The notes under the pieces are model-generated. The model saw only the letters and a program-made list of their open reading frames with translations. It was not told the origin of the DNA and did not search any database. A stretch of 34,666 bases of DNA from Oscillospiraceae bacterium (GTDB lineage: Bacteria; Bacillota; Clostridia; Oscillospirales; Acutalibacteraceae). Below, piece by piece: positions 1 to 10,176 of this stretch (positions are counted from its first letter, which is position 1; every line of letters starts with the position of its first letter). Both the position numbers and the translations under genes were made by a program. Location of the stretch: the NCBI GenBank assembly GCA_015066175.1, contig SVOW01000019.1, positions 1 through 34,666 of the forward strand, given 5' to 3'.

Positions 1-3000
1 CTGTACATGTAGGTTTAACGTCGTTTTCTTTAACTGTTTCGCCTTCTGTATGACCGAGTGCATCAACTGTGATTGTTTCACGGCTGAGTTCTGCGTCACA
101 TACTGTACAATAAACTACGTTATCATATGAACCTTCTTCTGTACATGTTGGTGCTACGTTGTTTTCTACTACAACTTCGCCTTCTGTGTGACCAAGGGCG
201 GGGATTTCTTCAGGCTTTGATACGCCTTCTGAACATACTGTACATTCATAGTGCTGTGAACCTGCAGTTGTACATGTAGGTGCTACATCTACGATTGCTT
301 CGCCCCAGGTATGGCCAAGAGCATCTGTTTTTTCGTTTTCTGTTCTGTCACCACATACTGAACATACGTAGTGGTGGATACCTGTCTGTGTACATGTTGC
401 CTCAAGATCTACTACTTCTTCGTATGTATGTGCAATTACATCTACATAATTGTCAACATAACTGTCACCACATACTGAACAGGTGTATGTTGTATATCCT
501 TTTTCTGTACAAGTGGGAGGAGTTACCACTGCATCATATGAGTGTCCTGTTGCCGGCATAACTTCGAAATCAGTATGTCCGCCACCTAATGGGCATGTTC
601 TTTCTCTTGCACCATCTGTTGTACAAGTAGGTGCAATATTAACCTTCCATTCACCCCATACGTGAGGTGTTGTTGTAAGTTCTTCTGTGTATGTTGCATT
701 GCCGACTACTGTATCAGTAACAGCTGGAGACCATGAATATGTGTAATGGTTCTCTGAATCAAGAGGTTTAGATGTATTTCTCGGTGCATCGAGTGCTGTG
801 CCGTAATCGAGAGTTGCCGATTCCTCTGTTTCGTTAGCAAAAATCCATTTTACAGTGTATTTTACAGGTGACCACTTTGATGTAACATAGAGGTCGTCTG
901 TAATTTTAACTGTATCTGTTTCGTTAAGCTTTGTTCCGTCAGCTTTATACCAACCGAGGAAATTATAATGTTCTCTTGTGGGAGTGGGAAGTGTGCCGTA
1001 AGTGCTGTTATAAGTTACAGCCTTTGAAGATGTGTAAGAAACACCATCTTCTACTGCACCTACTTCGTAAACTCTGATATTTGAGAATTTAACTGAGTTT
1101 GATGAACCGTTTGCGTCAACACGAATCTGTGCTTTTACTACTTCGCTCTTATTGGGTGCTGTGAACACTGCGTTATCAGCAGGAACACCGGTTGAGCCGT
1201 TTGAGGAATATCTGTTTGTAGGACCGTCTGCAAAATCAATCCAGTTACCGTTTGCATCGCAGAAGAAGATATAAACGTCCCAATTATCACCTGTGAAGTC
1301 AATATCAATCTTATACTGCTTACCGGGAGTTACCGGGAAATAGGGGGAAGCTGATGTTCCTTCGCCTACACCTGCATTTGATGTAAGTGTAAATCCGTTT
1401 GATGTAACGTTGCTGATTGTAGCATTACTTGCAGAGGATGTATTCCATTTACTCAAATTAATAAGGTTATCAAACACAACTTTATAACTGTTTGCTTCCC
1501 ATACAGCATAAAGTGTAGGCTTAAGGCCTGCCGAAACAGTTGATGTTGAACCGCTTGTTGCTGTCTGAGATGTTGACCAACCTTTGAAAGTATAACCTGT
1601 TCTTGTGGGAACATAAGATGAAACAGGATAGTTATATGTTGATGCTGCACCAACAGTCTGGTTGAAAGATGTTGTGCCGATTGTGCCACCGTTTGCATTG
1701 AGAGTAACAGTTGTCTGGAGAGCATCTCTTGCAGAAGTAAGTGCAGATGTATCTACATCTGAGCTTACAGGGTTACCAAGCTTCTGTGCAGCAGCACGAA
1801 GCTGTGTCTGATATGCATTCCATGATGAACTTGTGTAGTTATTTGAGTTCATAGTTGTACCCTGAAGTACAGCCTGACGGAGAGCATTTTTGTTTGCTGT
1901 GGTAACTTTAACCTGAAGATAGTTTGTATTCCATGCAGATGTATCGATTAAACCACTTGTGTGTTCGCCTCGTGCAGCACCTTTAAGCTGTAATGTTCCT
2001 GCACTGACAGCAGTGTTCCAAACACCATGATACTTCACCGTACAATCTTTTTCTTCAGCTGAAAAAAGTACATTGCCTTTATTGTTGTTAAAGTCATTAG
2101 AGCCGACATTTCCCTTGTTGTCACCGCTTGAACCGCCATTTGACACAGAGCCTGTGTAATTTGAAACGTAATATGAACCTTCCTGAGTACCCTGTGAACT
2201 GGTAATCATAAAACCTATCTTAAGATTAGGAATCTGACTGAAATTATTGTAACGGCTGGTATCAACTGTAAGATTAGCAACAGGGCTGACAGCACTTACG
2301 CTACGATGGTAACTACCGCTTCCACCGCTTCTGTATGCTACGGTAGGATTAAGCCCGTTGTCATTTGTCTGGACCCAATCCTGGTCAAAAGCCCTGTTAT
2401 TGAATCCTGAATTATAGAAAGCTCCTACCATAGGAATAAAATTGTCCGTACGGGGATAGTATGAAGTTGCACCATCCAAAGTGCTTGCTGTATAACTGTG
2501 AACACCATCAATCCACAAAGCAGAAGACATTGCAGATCTGTTAAAGCTCTGTGATTCACACCATGTTGAAGCACCTACGGGCTGATAGTAAGGTGCATAA
2601 AGTGTTGAATAAGCATAGTATGTTCTTGTTGAGCCATCGCTCATAGTAACAGTAAATACCCATTCAGCAAGAGCAGAACTGCCTGCAGAAATGCCTGTGC
2701 CATTGATGTACAAGCCTGCAGTTTTATATGAAAAATATCCGTTTGCATCAATGAGAGCTGCAAAAGATGCATTTTCATGAGAACCGCTTGTAGAACCTGC
2801 GTCATGCAGAACAATATCACCAACACCGCTCGTTACTGTATTAACTGCAATTTTAACGTCCTTTGCTCCGGGAATGTTAAACTGAACATAACCGTTGGTG
2901 TTAGCGGCAGAAACTTCAATATCAACTGAAGAACTACCTGAACCAAGTACGTTATTGACATAATACTGACCGACAGTTGCTGCACCGGTTGTCGGTGACA

Positions 3001-3166
3001 TATAAACTGTTTCAGGTACAGAGATTATGGCATTATCCGTTTTAGTCACACTTGCAGATGCCGCAGAAGCAATAACACCAGAAATGCCTATTGCAAACAC
3101 ACTTACAAGCATCACCACCACCATAAGCATAGCAACTGCTTTTTTGAAAATAGAGTTCTTGCGCAT
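1..3166 (-). CDS. Giant secreted repeat surface protein (paralogue 1), C-terminus beyond window
   Basis: The frame is open from ATG at 3166 to the left edge, giving 1055 codons and no stop, so the C-terminus is missing. AAGGAAGG lies just upstream of the ATG. Residues 1-38 are a signal peptide (MRKN start, hydrophobic core, cleavage near ASA). A Ser/Gly/Asn-rich beta region follows to about 410, then a FIVAR-like helical segment near 430-480. An InlB B-repeat-like domain (GGTIG...GYTFKGW) spans about 480-560, a carbohydrate-binding-like beta domain 565-690, and a second InlB-like unit (NFLGWYKADG) 715-765. From about 834 come five complete ~40-residue repeats and one partial one, each with GHT, CT, then CxxC. 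The same repeats fill the neighbour at 3463-8418, so the two are tandem paralogues. A role in adhesion or matrix binding is inferred. The repeat family's function is not known to me. Confidence 0.85.
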   Translation of the reverse strand, partial: MRKNSIFKKAVAMLMVVVMLVSVFAIGISGVIASAASASVTKTDNAIISVPETVYMSPTTGAATVGQYYVNNVLGSGSSSVDIEVSAANTNGYVQFNIPGAKDVKIAVNTVTSGVGDIVLHDAGSTSGSHENASFAALIDANGYFSYKTAGLYINGTGISAGSSALAEWVFTVTMSDGSTRTYYAYSTLYAPYYQPVGASTWCESQSFNRSAMSSALWIDGVHSYTASTLDGATSYYPRTDNFIPMVGAFYNSGFNNRAFDQDWVQTNDNGLNPTVAYRSGGSGSYHRSVSAVSPVANLTVDTSRYNNFSQIPNLKIGFMITSSQGTQEGSYYVSNYTGSVSNGGSSGDNKGNVGSNDFNNNKGNVLFSAEEKDCTVKYHGVWNTAVSAGTLQLKGAARGEHTSGLIDTSAWNTNYLQVKVTTANKNALRQAVLQGTTMNSNNYTSSSWNAYQTQLRAAAQKLGNPVSSDVDTSALTSARDALQTTVTLNANGGTIGTTSFNQTVGAASTYNYPVSSYVPTRTGYTFKGWSTSQTATSGSTSTVSAGLKPTLYAVWEANSYKVVFDNLINLSKWNTSSASNATISNVTSNGFTLTSNAGVGEGTSASPYFPVTPGKQYKIDIDFTGDNWDVYIFFCDANGNWIDFADGPTNRYSSNGSTGVPADNAVFTAPNKSEVVKAQIRVDANGSSNSVKFSNIRVYEVGAVEDGVSYTSSKAVTYNSTYGTLPTPTREHYNFLGWYKADGTKLNETDTVKITDDLYVTSKWSPVKYTVKWIFANETEESATLDYGTALDAPRNTSKPLDSENHYTYSWSPAVTDTVVGNATYTEELTTTPHVWGEWKVNIAPTCTTDGARERTCPLGGGHTDFEVMPATGHSYDAVVTPPTCTEKGYTTYTCSVCGDSYVDNYVDVIAHTYEEVVDLEATCTQTGIHHYVCSVCGDRTENEKTDALGHTWGEAIVDVAPTCTTAGSQHYECTVCSEGVSKPEEIPALGHTEGEVVVENNVAPTCTEEGSYDNVVYCTVCDAELSRETITVDALGHTEGETVKENDVKPTCT

Positions 3167-3242
3167 AACTTTTCCTTCCTTTATATGTATATTTTATATA
3201 TACTTTTACTTTTGCCCATAAAAGTATACAGATAGATATTAT

Positions 3243-3271
3243 ATTTTACCATTTACAAAAAATTTTTTCAA
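3243..3271 (-). promoter_or_regulatory. Probable sigma-A promoter of surface protein 1
   Basis: On the minus strand TTGAAA (3271-3266), a 17-base spacer and TAAAAT (3248-3243) lie about 77 bases before the ATG at 3166. The leader is AT-rich with no evident structure. The fit to the sigma-A consensus is good, but in such AT-rich DNA a chance match is possible. Confidence 0.5.
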
Positions 3272-3390
3272 GTATTATTTTTTTATTAAAAATTTTTCTC
3301 TCTTCCGCCAAAACACCCCACTATATATTGTGGTCAGATTTTATCATTTTGTACAACTTTCTGAAAAACTGCACAAGCACTTTTTCCAAA

Positions 3391-3426
3391 AAAACAACAG
3401 CCACCATAAAAGGTGACTGTTGTTTT
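3391..3426 (-). terminator. Intrinsic terminator of surface protein 2
   Basis: The hairpin arms are AAAACAACAGCCACC and its near-complement around an ATAAA loop. On the minus strand the hairpin runs straight into a run of eight T. It lies 37 bases past the TGA at 3463. A near-copy sits at 8541-8575, as part of a longer duplicated segment. Confidence 0.8.
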
Positions 3427-3462
3427 TGAATTAATTATCTTATTTGATTTTCTTTATCCGAA

Positions 3463-6400
3463 TCAAAGACCGAGATCAAAGATTACTGTGTATTCAGCGG
3501 TTGAGCCATCTGCAAATGTCACTGTCATTGTTCCTTCAACATTTGATGAATTTGTTGCAATGTAAGCAACATAAGCATCGTCTCTTTCTGCAAACACACC
3601 GTTTTCTGTAACGATTTCTACTGTTGCACCGCTCTGAGTTGTGTTGTAGATACCTGTCATTGTTTTGCCTTCAGCAACTTTGATTGTAACTGTGTTTTCT
3701 TCTACACTTACTGTACCGCGGATTGCTCTCAGGTCTGTTGCAAGGTCATATACAGGTTCTTCAGGCTCTACATATTCATCACCAAGGCCAAGGTCGATTA
3801 CTGCGTTGTATTCTACCGCTGTGCCATCTGACAATGTGTAGCTGATTTTACCCTTAACATTTGATGTGTTCTGTGTAAGGTATGCAATAAATGCATCTGT
3901 TCTGCCTGAATAAACTGTGCCCTGTGTTGTTGTAAATGTTACTGTTTTGCCTGCAGTTGTTTCGGCATAGAAACCGGCACCTGCTGAATTTGCAAGACCT
4001 GAATTTCTTGTGATACGGAGTGTTCCGTCTTCATCAAGTGATGCTGTTGAACGGATAAGCTTCAGTTCGCTGAGAGGATCAACTTCAGTTTCTGTAATTC
4101 CCATATCAAATACTATATCATAAGTGAGAACACTGCCGTTTGAAAGGCTGATTGTTACTTCACCTGTGGGATTTGCTTTATTTGATTTTGCATAACCTAC
4201 ATAGAGATTATCTTTTTCTGTCATTGTGCCGTCAGCAAGTTCTACTTTAACATCAGTAATTGCTGTACCTTTGCCTTCTTTGTAAATACCTGTTGATGTC
4301 TGGCCGTCTGCCATTGTTACCTTAAGGTATTCTCTACCGTCTTCGTATGTTTCAAGTGAAACTGTACCACGGAGAGGTTTGAGTTCACTTACAAGGTCAA
4401 AGTCGATGAAGATAACTTTAAGTGTGTAATCTTCCTGACAGTATTTATTTTGGTTTACTGTTACTGTGATTTCTGTTTCAAATTCACCGTTTGCAGAAAT
4501 TGTGTATGAACCTCTGTATGCACCTGATACTTCGTTGAGTGTTACGTTATCGTAGCTGTCAGCATCGATTGTGTATGTGAATTCGTCGTATTCTCTTGAA
4601 GTCTGTTTGAGTGTAACTGATTCTGTTCCTTTGGGAGGAATAAGAGTAATCACTTTGTTTTCGTTGTCTACGTTGATATTAGTAAACTTTTCAACGAGAA
4701 CAACATCGTTTGCTTCAAGTTCTCTGCTGTTCATTATAACTTCAAAGTTATATTCTACACCTGCGATTGTCATTTTATCTGTATACTTACCGTCTACAGC
4801 ATACTGTGCCCATCTTGAATTATAGATAATCCATCTGGGTGAATTATCACCATACTTGATGGGTGTAGGTTCATTTGCAAGGTCTTCTTCATCATAGTAC
4901 ATATCGAAGATAATATCTTCCCCTGCTGCTGTTGTACGATAGAAACCGATTGAGTCTGCATTTGTGTAACCGACAATTCTGATAGTATTGCCTTCGATTT
5001 CTGAAGAAATGATACGTGTTGTTCTGAGTTTTACAGGTTTAAGAACTTCTGTTTCTTCATAATCGCAATTTTCACAGGATTTTGTTTTAAGTCCTTCTGC
5101 ATCGAATGTGGGATATGTTGTTACTTCCCAATCGCCCATTGTGTGACCTGTTGCGGGAATTGTTTCTTCTGAAATTATTTCACCGCATACTGTACATTTT
5201 ACTGTAACCTTACCGTCTTCTGTACACGTTGCGTCAACTGTTATTGTTTCTTCTGTGTGTCCGAGTGCGTCTACTACTGTCTGTTCAACAATAACTTCGC
5301 CACAAACTGAACAATGTTTACCTTCTGTGAGACCTGTGTTTGTGCAATCGGGAGCTACTGCTTCATCAATTACTTCTGTGTGACCAAGTGCAGGAACTAC
5401 TGTCTGTTCAACAATAACTTCGCCACAAACTGAACAATGCTTACCTTCTGTAAGACCTGTGTTTGTGCAATCGGGAGCTACTGCTTCATCAATTACTTCT
5501 GTGTGACCGAGTGCATCTACTACTGTCTGTTCAACAAGAACTTCGCCACAAACTGAACAATGCTTACCTTCTGTAAGACCTGTGTTTGTGCAATCAGGAG
5601 CAACTGCTTCGTCAATTACTTCTGTATGACCAAGTGAGTCTACTGTGATTGTTTCACGAGAAAGTTCTTTATTACATACTGTACAATATACTACGTTATC
5701 GTATGAACCGTCAGTTACACAATCGGGAGCTACGTTGTTTTCTACAACAATTGCACCTTCTTTATGTCCAAGTGCGGGAACGATTGTTTCCACTCTTGAA
5801 AGTTCAACGTCACATTTTGTACAGTAAACTACTGTATCGTATTTACCTTCGTTTTCACAATCAGGTTCAGCTTTATTTTCGATTACTGCTTCGCCTTCTG
5901 TATGACCTTTAGGATCTACTACGATTGTTTTGCGTGATACTTCTTCTTTGCATACTGTACAATAAACTACTTCGTCGTATGAGCCCTGTACTGTACAATC
6001 TGAATCTACATAGTTTTCTACTACTACTTCGCCTTCTACATGTCCTTTTGCAGGGATAACAACTTCTGTTCTTGAAAGTTCTTCTTTACATACTGAACAG
6101 TAAACTACTGAATCATATGAACCGGCATTTACGCAGTCTGCTGCTACTTCGTTTTCTTTAACTGCTTCTGCTTCTGTATGGCCGAGCACAGGAACTACTT
6201 CCTGTGCTACAAGTACTTCACCGCAAACTGAACAGTGTTTACCTTCTGTGAGACCTGTCTGAGTACATGTGGGAGCTACTGCTGCATCGATTACTTCTGT
6301 ATGACCGAGTGCATCTACTACTGTCTGTTCAACAAGAACTTCGCCACAAACTGAACAATGCTTACCTTCTGTAAGACCTGTGTTTGTGCAATCAGGAGCA

Positions 6401-8418
6401 ACTGCTTCGTCGATTACTTCTGTGTGACCAAGTGCGTCTACATAATCTTCAACATATTCATCACTGCATACTGAACATGTGTACGTTGTGTAACCTTTGT
6501 CTGTGCAAGTAGGAGCTGTTACCTTGCTTTCGTATTTATGTCCGAGAGCATCAATTTCAATTTCTTCTCTCACTCCGCATACTGTACAGGTTTTTGCTTT
6601 GATACCTTTTTCTGTACATGTAGGATCTTTTTCAACTACAAACTCACCTGAGTGACCGAGTGCAGAAAGAATTTCTGATTCGGGGTAATTACATCCGGGT
6701 CTTGTACAGTTTCTGATTCTCATACCTTCTGTTGTACAAGTAGGAGCATTAATTATCTGCCATTCACCAAAAGTATGAGTAAGTGCATCAACATAATCGT
6801 CTTTTCGTGTCTGGTTACAAATCGAACATTTATAGTTTGTATAACCTTTAGTTCCGCAACCGGGCTCAACTACTGATACAACTTCCCAGTTATGCTCAAG
6901 CGCTGGCAATTCATTCGTTTCAATATTGCCTCCGCAATTTACACAACTGCGTATTTCAACACCTTCCACGCCACAGGACGGCTGTGTGTGAACAATCCAG
7001 TCTGACATTGTGTGACCACTAGGTTCAATATCAACTTCTGTTTTTGTTTCACCGCAAAGGCAGGTGTATTTTGTAGTGCCCATTTCCGTACAAGTGGGGG
7101 CTACCAATATCTGTGTTTCGTGGTAATTTACCCAATCGTGTGTATGTTCACCATCTGTTGTTTTAAGAGTAAGACCCTCATATGCTTTGAGAAGATTATC
7201 ATCTGCCGATGCTGCTTTTTCACAAGCCTGACGATAACCCCATGTTGCGTTGGGAGTTGCATAAGCAACAAGAGAAGCCGCGTCCATTGCTGTTACAAAA
7301 GCATTCCATGAAGATTCTGTGTAAAGGTCTTTCTGCACATAATAACCCTGTGTGAAATTACCGTTAAGACCAACTACCTTTTCAAGCATAACTCTTGCGT
7401 TTGCTCTGTCTGTATCTGTAATGTTATAAACATTAACTGAACCGGTGTAGTTTGTGTCTTGGAAAATGGTCTCAGAAAAATCACCTGCAAGGTCATAACT
7501 AAATGACCAGTAACCTGACACTGTGGGTGTAGTCCATGAAGCCCAGGTCTGATTTAATGTACTTCCGAAATCTTCGTCAGTTTCTTTTGTTACAGCATTT
7601 GAAGGGCCTGAACCCGTCAATCTGAAATCAGAGTCTGTAAAGAAAATACCTTTACTGTTGAAAGTAATGAAACTTGGACGTGTACCGCTTGTAACTTTAG
7701 GATAAATTGTAAACTTTGTATCATCTCTCCACGCTGAACGTTCACTGTAGTTCTGTGTTGAAGCCGTTACGGAACCTGCTGTAGGCTGAACGTAGTTGGG
7801 AGCCATGTGAGGATTGAGTCCCGGCTTCCATCTCCAGTTACAGACGTCACTATTTGTCCAGGAACCTTTTTTCTGGTGAAGAATACCGGGAGTCCCTGAC
7901 TGTGTGCCTATGGCACCTGTCTGTTTTGCAGTACCTGACACAGTACCAAAACCATATGTAGTGAGGTTCTTCCAGGTTGTGTTTCCATTCGCATCGATAA
8001 CATCGAAATTCACAACATAACGTACAATTGAGTTAGTTGTTGATGCAATAGTACCCGATACTGTAAAAGTAGCAGGTTCATCATAACTTACTTCTGTACC
8101 TGATGTGTAAGAAACGGAAAGATTGCCGTCTGTTACCCCTGAAGAATAAAAGGGAAGGCTTTCACTGATAGAGTTGATTCTGATTTTATAATTGGAATCA
8201 GTAACTTTAACAGTAACGCTTGTGTTGACAGATGTTCCTATAAAATTCTGGGTAGTCTGGTAAACATCAACACAGTCAAAACTTTCAGCACCTGTTCCTG
8301 CGCCCACCGTTCTTGCCTGTGCTATCATGCCGCCGATACCAACTGCAAACACACTTACGAGCATTGCAATTATCATTATAAGAGAAAACGCTTTTTTAGG
8401 AATTGAATTTCTATGCAT
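3463..8418 (-). CDS. Giant secreted protein with 17 Cys/His repeats (paralogue 2)
   Basis: 1651 residues, ATG start with AGAAAGGA upstream. Residues 1-36 are a signal peptide whose N-terminus resembles paralogue 1 (xRNSIxKKA, then VSVFAxGI). A beta-rich head (40-335) is followed by a FIVAR-like helical segment (about 337-418). About 17 repeats of ~40 residues then run from ~426 to ~1115, each with a GH(T/S/K) start, a single Cys near position 14 and a later CxxC. The last repeat lacks the first Cys. The remaining tail carries three ~100-residue beta repeats, each opening SELKxxR/DLRAIRG and closing xxxDxGx. The protein ends FDLGL with no LPxTG motif, hydrophobic segment or charged tail, so it is not sortase-anchored by a recognisable signal. 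The regular Cys/His placement could bind metal or form disulfides. Adhesion or a cell-surface role is inferred only. Confidence 0.9.
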   Translation of the reverse strand: MHRNSIPKKAFSLIMIIAMLVSVFAVGIGGMIAQARTVGAGTGAESFDCVDVYQTTQNFIGTSVNTSVTVKVTDSNYKIRINSISESLPFYSSGVTDGNLSVSYTSGTEVSYDEPATFTVSGTIASTTNSIVRYVVNFDVIDANGNTTWKNLTTYGFGTVSGTAKQTGAIGTQSGTPGILHQKKGSWTNSDVCNWRWKPGLNPHMAPNYVQPTAGSVTASTQNYSERSAWRDDTKFTIYPKVTSGTRPSFITFNSKGIFFTDSDFRLTGSGPSNAVTKETDEDFGSTLNQTWASWTTPTVSGYWSFSYDLAGDFSETIFQDTNYTGSVNVYNITDTDRANARVMLEKVVGLNGNFTQGYYVQKDLYTESSWNAFVTAMDAASLVAYATPNATWGYRQACEKAASADDNLLKAYEGLTLKTTDGEHTHDWVNYHETQILVAPTCTEMGTTKYTCLCGETKTEVDIEPSGHTMSDWIVHTQPSCGVEGVEIRSCVNCGGNIETNELPALEHNWEVVSVVEPGCGTKGYTNYKCSICNQTRKDDYVDALTHTFGEWQIINAPTCTTEGMRIRNCTRPGCNYPESEILSALGHSGEFVVEKDPTCTEKGIKAKTCTVCGVREEIEIDALGHKYESKVTAPTCTDKGYTTYTCSVCSDEYVEDYVDALGHTEVIDEAVAPDCTNTGLTEGKHCSVCGEVLVEQTVVDALGHTEVIDAAVAPTCTQTGLTEGKHCSVCGEVLVAQEVVPVLGHTEAEAVKENEVAADCVNAGSYDSVVYCSVCKEELSRTEVVIPAKGHVEGEVVVENYVDSDCTVQGSYDEVVYCTVCKEEVSRKTIVVDPKGHTEGEAVIENKAEPDCENEGKYDTVVYCTKCDVELSRVETIVPALGHKEGAIVVENNVAPDCVTDGSYDNVVYCTVCNKELSRETITVDSLGHTEVIDEAVAPDCTNTGLTEGKHCSVCGEVLVEQTVVDALGHTEVIDEAVAPDCTNTGLTEGKHCSVCGEVIVEQTVVPALGHTEVIDEAVAPDCTNTGLTEGKHCSVCGEVIVEQTVVDALGHTEETITVDATCTEDGKVTVKCTVCGEIISEETIPATGHTMGDWEVTTYPTFDAEGLKTKSCENCDYEETEVLKPVKLRTTRIISSEIEGNTIRIVGYTNADSIGFYRTTAAGEDIIFDMYYDEEDLANEPTPIKYGDNSPRWIIYNSRWAQYAVDGKYTDKMTIAGVEYNFEVIMNSRELEANDVVLVEKFTNINVDNENKVITLIPPKGTESVTLKQTSREYDEFTYTIDADSYDNVTLNEVSGAYRGSYTISANGEFETEITVTVNQNKYCQEDYTLKVIFIDFDLVSELKPLRGTVSLETYEDGREYLKVTMADGQTSTGIYKEGKGTAITDVKVELADGTMTEKDNLYVGYAKSNKANPTGEVTISLSNGSVLTYDIVFDMGITETEVDPLSELKLIRSTASLDEDGTLRITRNSGLANSAGAGFYAETTAGKTVTFTTTQGTVYSGRTDAFIAYLTQNTSNVKGKISYTLSDGTAVEYNAVIDLGLGDEYVEPEEPVYDLATDLRAIRGTVSVEENTVTIKVAEGKTMTGIYNTTQSGATVEIVTENGVFAERDDAYVAYIATNSSNVEGTMTVTFADGSTAEYTVIFDLGL
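5258..5626 (-). repeat. Three tandem 123-bp near-identical repeats inside surface protein 2
   Basis: The same 123-base unit (41 residues, [14 protein letters not shown]... to ...VEQTVV) occurs at three consecutive places with boundaries at 5258, 5381, 5504 and 5627. The copies differ at only a few bases. Two further close copies lie near 6180-6430. Such low divergence next to more diverged repeats indicates recent unit duplication or gene conversion, so copy number is likely to vary between strains and short-read assembly here could be wrong. Confidence 0.85.
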
Positions 8419-8477
8419 AGTTTCTTTTCCTTTCTGAATAGCTATTTTAATATAAAGTATTACACTTATACATCTTC

Positions 8478-8506
8478 AGTCTAACACTTTTTAAAACAGA
8501 TTGCAA
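8478..8506 (-). promoter_or_regulatory. Possible promoter of surface protein 2
   Basis: Minus strand TTGCAA (8506-8501), a 17-base spacer and TAGACT (8483-8478), with TG one base before the -10 as in extended -10 promoters. It lies about 60 bases before the ATG at 8418. The -10 itself is weak. Confidence 0.35.
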
Positions 8507-8540
8507 TAATTTTCACACTTTATTAAAACTTTTTAATAAA

Positions 8541-8575
8541 AAAACAACAGCCATCGCAAAAATGACTGTTGTTTT
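8541..8575 (-). terminator. Intrinsic terminator, probably of the housekeeping operon
   Basis: AACAACAG(T/C)CAT arms pair around GCAAAAA-type loop sequence, followed on the minus strand by a run of seven T. It is a copy of the hairpin at 3391-3426. It is the first convincing terminator after the aminopeptidase stop at 8765, so that operon seems to use a terminator brought in with the surface-protein remnant. Confidence 0.7.
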
Positions 8576-8611
8576 TGAATTAATTATCTTATTTGATTTT
8601 CTTTATCCGAA

Positions 8612-8734
8612 TCAAAGACCCAAATCAAAGATTACTGTGTATTCAGCGATTGAGCCGTCTGCAAATGTTACTGTCATTGTGCCTTCAACATTTGCTGAAT
8701 AGTTTGCTTTGTATGCAACATATGCATCTGTTCT
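8612..8734 (-). pseudogene. 3'-end remnant of a third surface-protein paralogue
   Basis: Read on the minus strand this gives about 41 residues from RTDAYVAY through [13 protein letters not shown] to FDLGL and a TGA. It matches the last residues of the protein at 3463-8418 nearly residue for residue. There is no start codon, ribosome site or upstream domain, because the sequence breaks off at about 8734 into unrelated bases just past the aminopeptidase gene. The base-level match continues past the stop into the terminator. The RTDA wording resembles the penultimate tail repeat of the intact gene, so the source may have been a different paralogue. Confidence 0.8.
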
Positions 8735-8764
8735 GAAAAAAGGTTTTTGTTTTGGATTATTAAA

Positions 8765-10159
8765 TTAATTTTTGAGATTAAAGAAAGCAGAAAAAGCTTT
8801 ATAAGCCATATAAACATCAACCTTTGAAATCACTTCAAAAGGAGCATGCATTGAAAGCACGGGAACGCCCACATCGATAACGTCAATATCAAGGTTTGCA
8901 ACATATTTTGCAACTGTTCCGCCGCCGCCTGCATCTACTTTACCAAGTTCACCCATCTGCCAGATAACACCTGCATCATCAAAGGTTTTTCTCACTTTGC
9001 CCACAAACTCTGCGCTTGCATCTGATGTGCCGCCTTTGCCGCCTGAACCTGTGTATTTTGTAACAACAATTCCGCGGTTTATGAATGAAGTGTTCATCTT
9101 TTCAAAGGGACCTGCAAAAGTGGGATCGAATGCTGCGTTAACGTCAGCAGAAAGACATTCTGATTTACTTAAAACATCATGAGCTTCAACACCTGCAAGA
9201 CGTGCAAGGTCTGCAATGAAATAAGGAAGATAGAAAGATTTAAGGCCTGTATTTCCGTCTGAACCTGTTTCTTCTTTGTCTGTAAGAACAGTAAGACAGG
9301 TAAATTCAGGTTCTTTGCAATCAACAGCTGCCATAAGTGAGGGATAAGCACAAACGCGGTCGTCGTGACCGTAACCGCCGATAAGGCTTCTGTCAAGACC
9401 TATATCGCAGACTTTCATTGCAGGCACACATTCAAGCTCTGCTGAAAGAAAATCTTCTTCGATAACGCCGTATTTCTCGTTGAGAATCTGCATTACATTA
9501 AGTTTTACAAGTTCGCTTGCTTCATCATCTTTAAACGGACGTGAACCTATAAGGATATTCAGTTCTTCACCCTGAATACCTTCATTAAGAGTGCGTTTCA
9601 TCTGCTCTCTTGCAAGATGAGGAAGCAAATCTGTAATAACAAATTTGGGGTCAGCATCATCTTCACCAATATTTACAGTAACTTTCTCTCCGTCTTTTTT
9701 AACAACAACACCATGAAGTGCAAGAGGAATTGCTGTCCACTGATATTTTTTGATGCCGCCGTAATAGTGAGTTTTAAAGAATGCCATTTCGCTGTCTTCA
9801 TAAAGAGGATTGGGTTTTAAATCAATTCTTGGAGAATCGATATGTGCTGCAGCAATTTTAACACCTTCTGCCACACTTTTCTTTCCGAAAACGCAGAAAA
9901 TAACTGCCTTATCTCTGTTATTGTAATAAACTCTGTCGCCCGCTTTGTAAGAACCATTTTTATCAAAAGGAACAAAGCCGTTTTCTTCAGCAATTTTTAT
10001 TGCAAGAAGGCAGGCTTCTCTTTCTGTTTTTCCGTTATTAAGATAATTTTTATAATCTTCGCTGAAACTGTTTACTTTTTCAACTTCGTTTTCTTCCATA
10101 CGAAGATAAGCATTTTTAGGTTTCATGAAAAGTTTTTCCTGTAAATCTTTTGCACTCAT
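8765..10159 (-). CDS. M18-family zinc aminopeptidase
   Basis: 464 residues, the usual length for the M18 family (yeast Ape1/DAP-type), which trim N-terminal residues from peptides in the cytoplasm as large multimers. Visible hallmarks are AAHIDSPRIDLKPNP (metal-ligand His/Asp region, about residues 84-98), HYYGGIKKYQW, a GHDDRV segment, DKEETGSDGNTG (catalytic Glu pair and ligands), and the C-terminal SMHAPFEV with the final ligand His. No signal peptide is present. ATG is preceded by GAAAGGA. It is the last gene of the operon that begins with DUF951, 17 bases after coaE. Substrate preference (acidic or neutral residues) cannot be told from sequence. Confidence 0.93.
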   Translation of the reverse strand: MSAKDLQEKLFMKPKNAYLRMEENEVEKVNSFSEDYKNYLNNGKTEREACLLAIKIAEENGFVPFDKNGSYKAGDRVYYNNRDKAVIFCVFGKKSVAEGVKIAAAHIDSPRIDLKPNPLYEDSEMAFFKTHYYGGIKKYQWTAIPLALHGVVVKKDGEKVTVNIGEDDADPKFVITDLLPHLAREQMKRTLNEGIQGEELNILIGSRPFKDDEASELVKLNVMQILNEKYGVIEEDFLSAELECVPAMKVCDIGLDRSLIGGYGHDDRVCAYPSLMAAVDCKEPEFTCLTVLTDKEETGSDGNTGLKSFYLPYFIADLARLAGVEAHDVLSKSECLSADVNAAFDPTFAGPFEKMNTSFINRGIVVTKYTGSGGKGGTSDASAEFVGKVRKTFDDAGVIWQMGELGKVDAGGGGTVAKYVANLDIDVIDVGVPVLSMHAPFEVISKVDVYMAYKAFSAFFNLKN

Positions 10160-10176
10160 AATTTATATTCCTTTCT

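Noticed and set aside
3027-3221. Plus-strand frame ending in hydrophobic residues
   Set aside because: It is antisense to the signal-peptide region of surface protein 1; the hydrophobicity comes from the AT-rich promoter.
5258-5626. Regular repeats considered as a CRISPR array
   Set aside because: The unit is 123 bases, in frame, without spacers, and lies within a long coding sequence.
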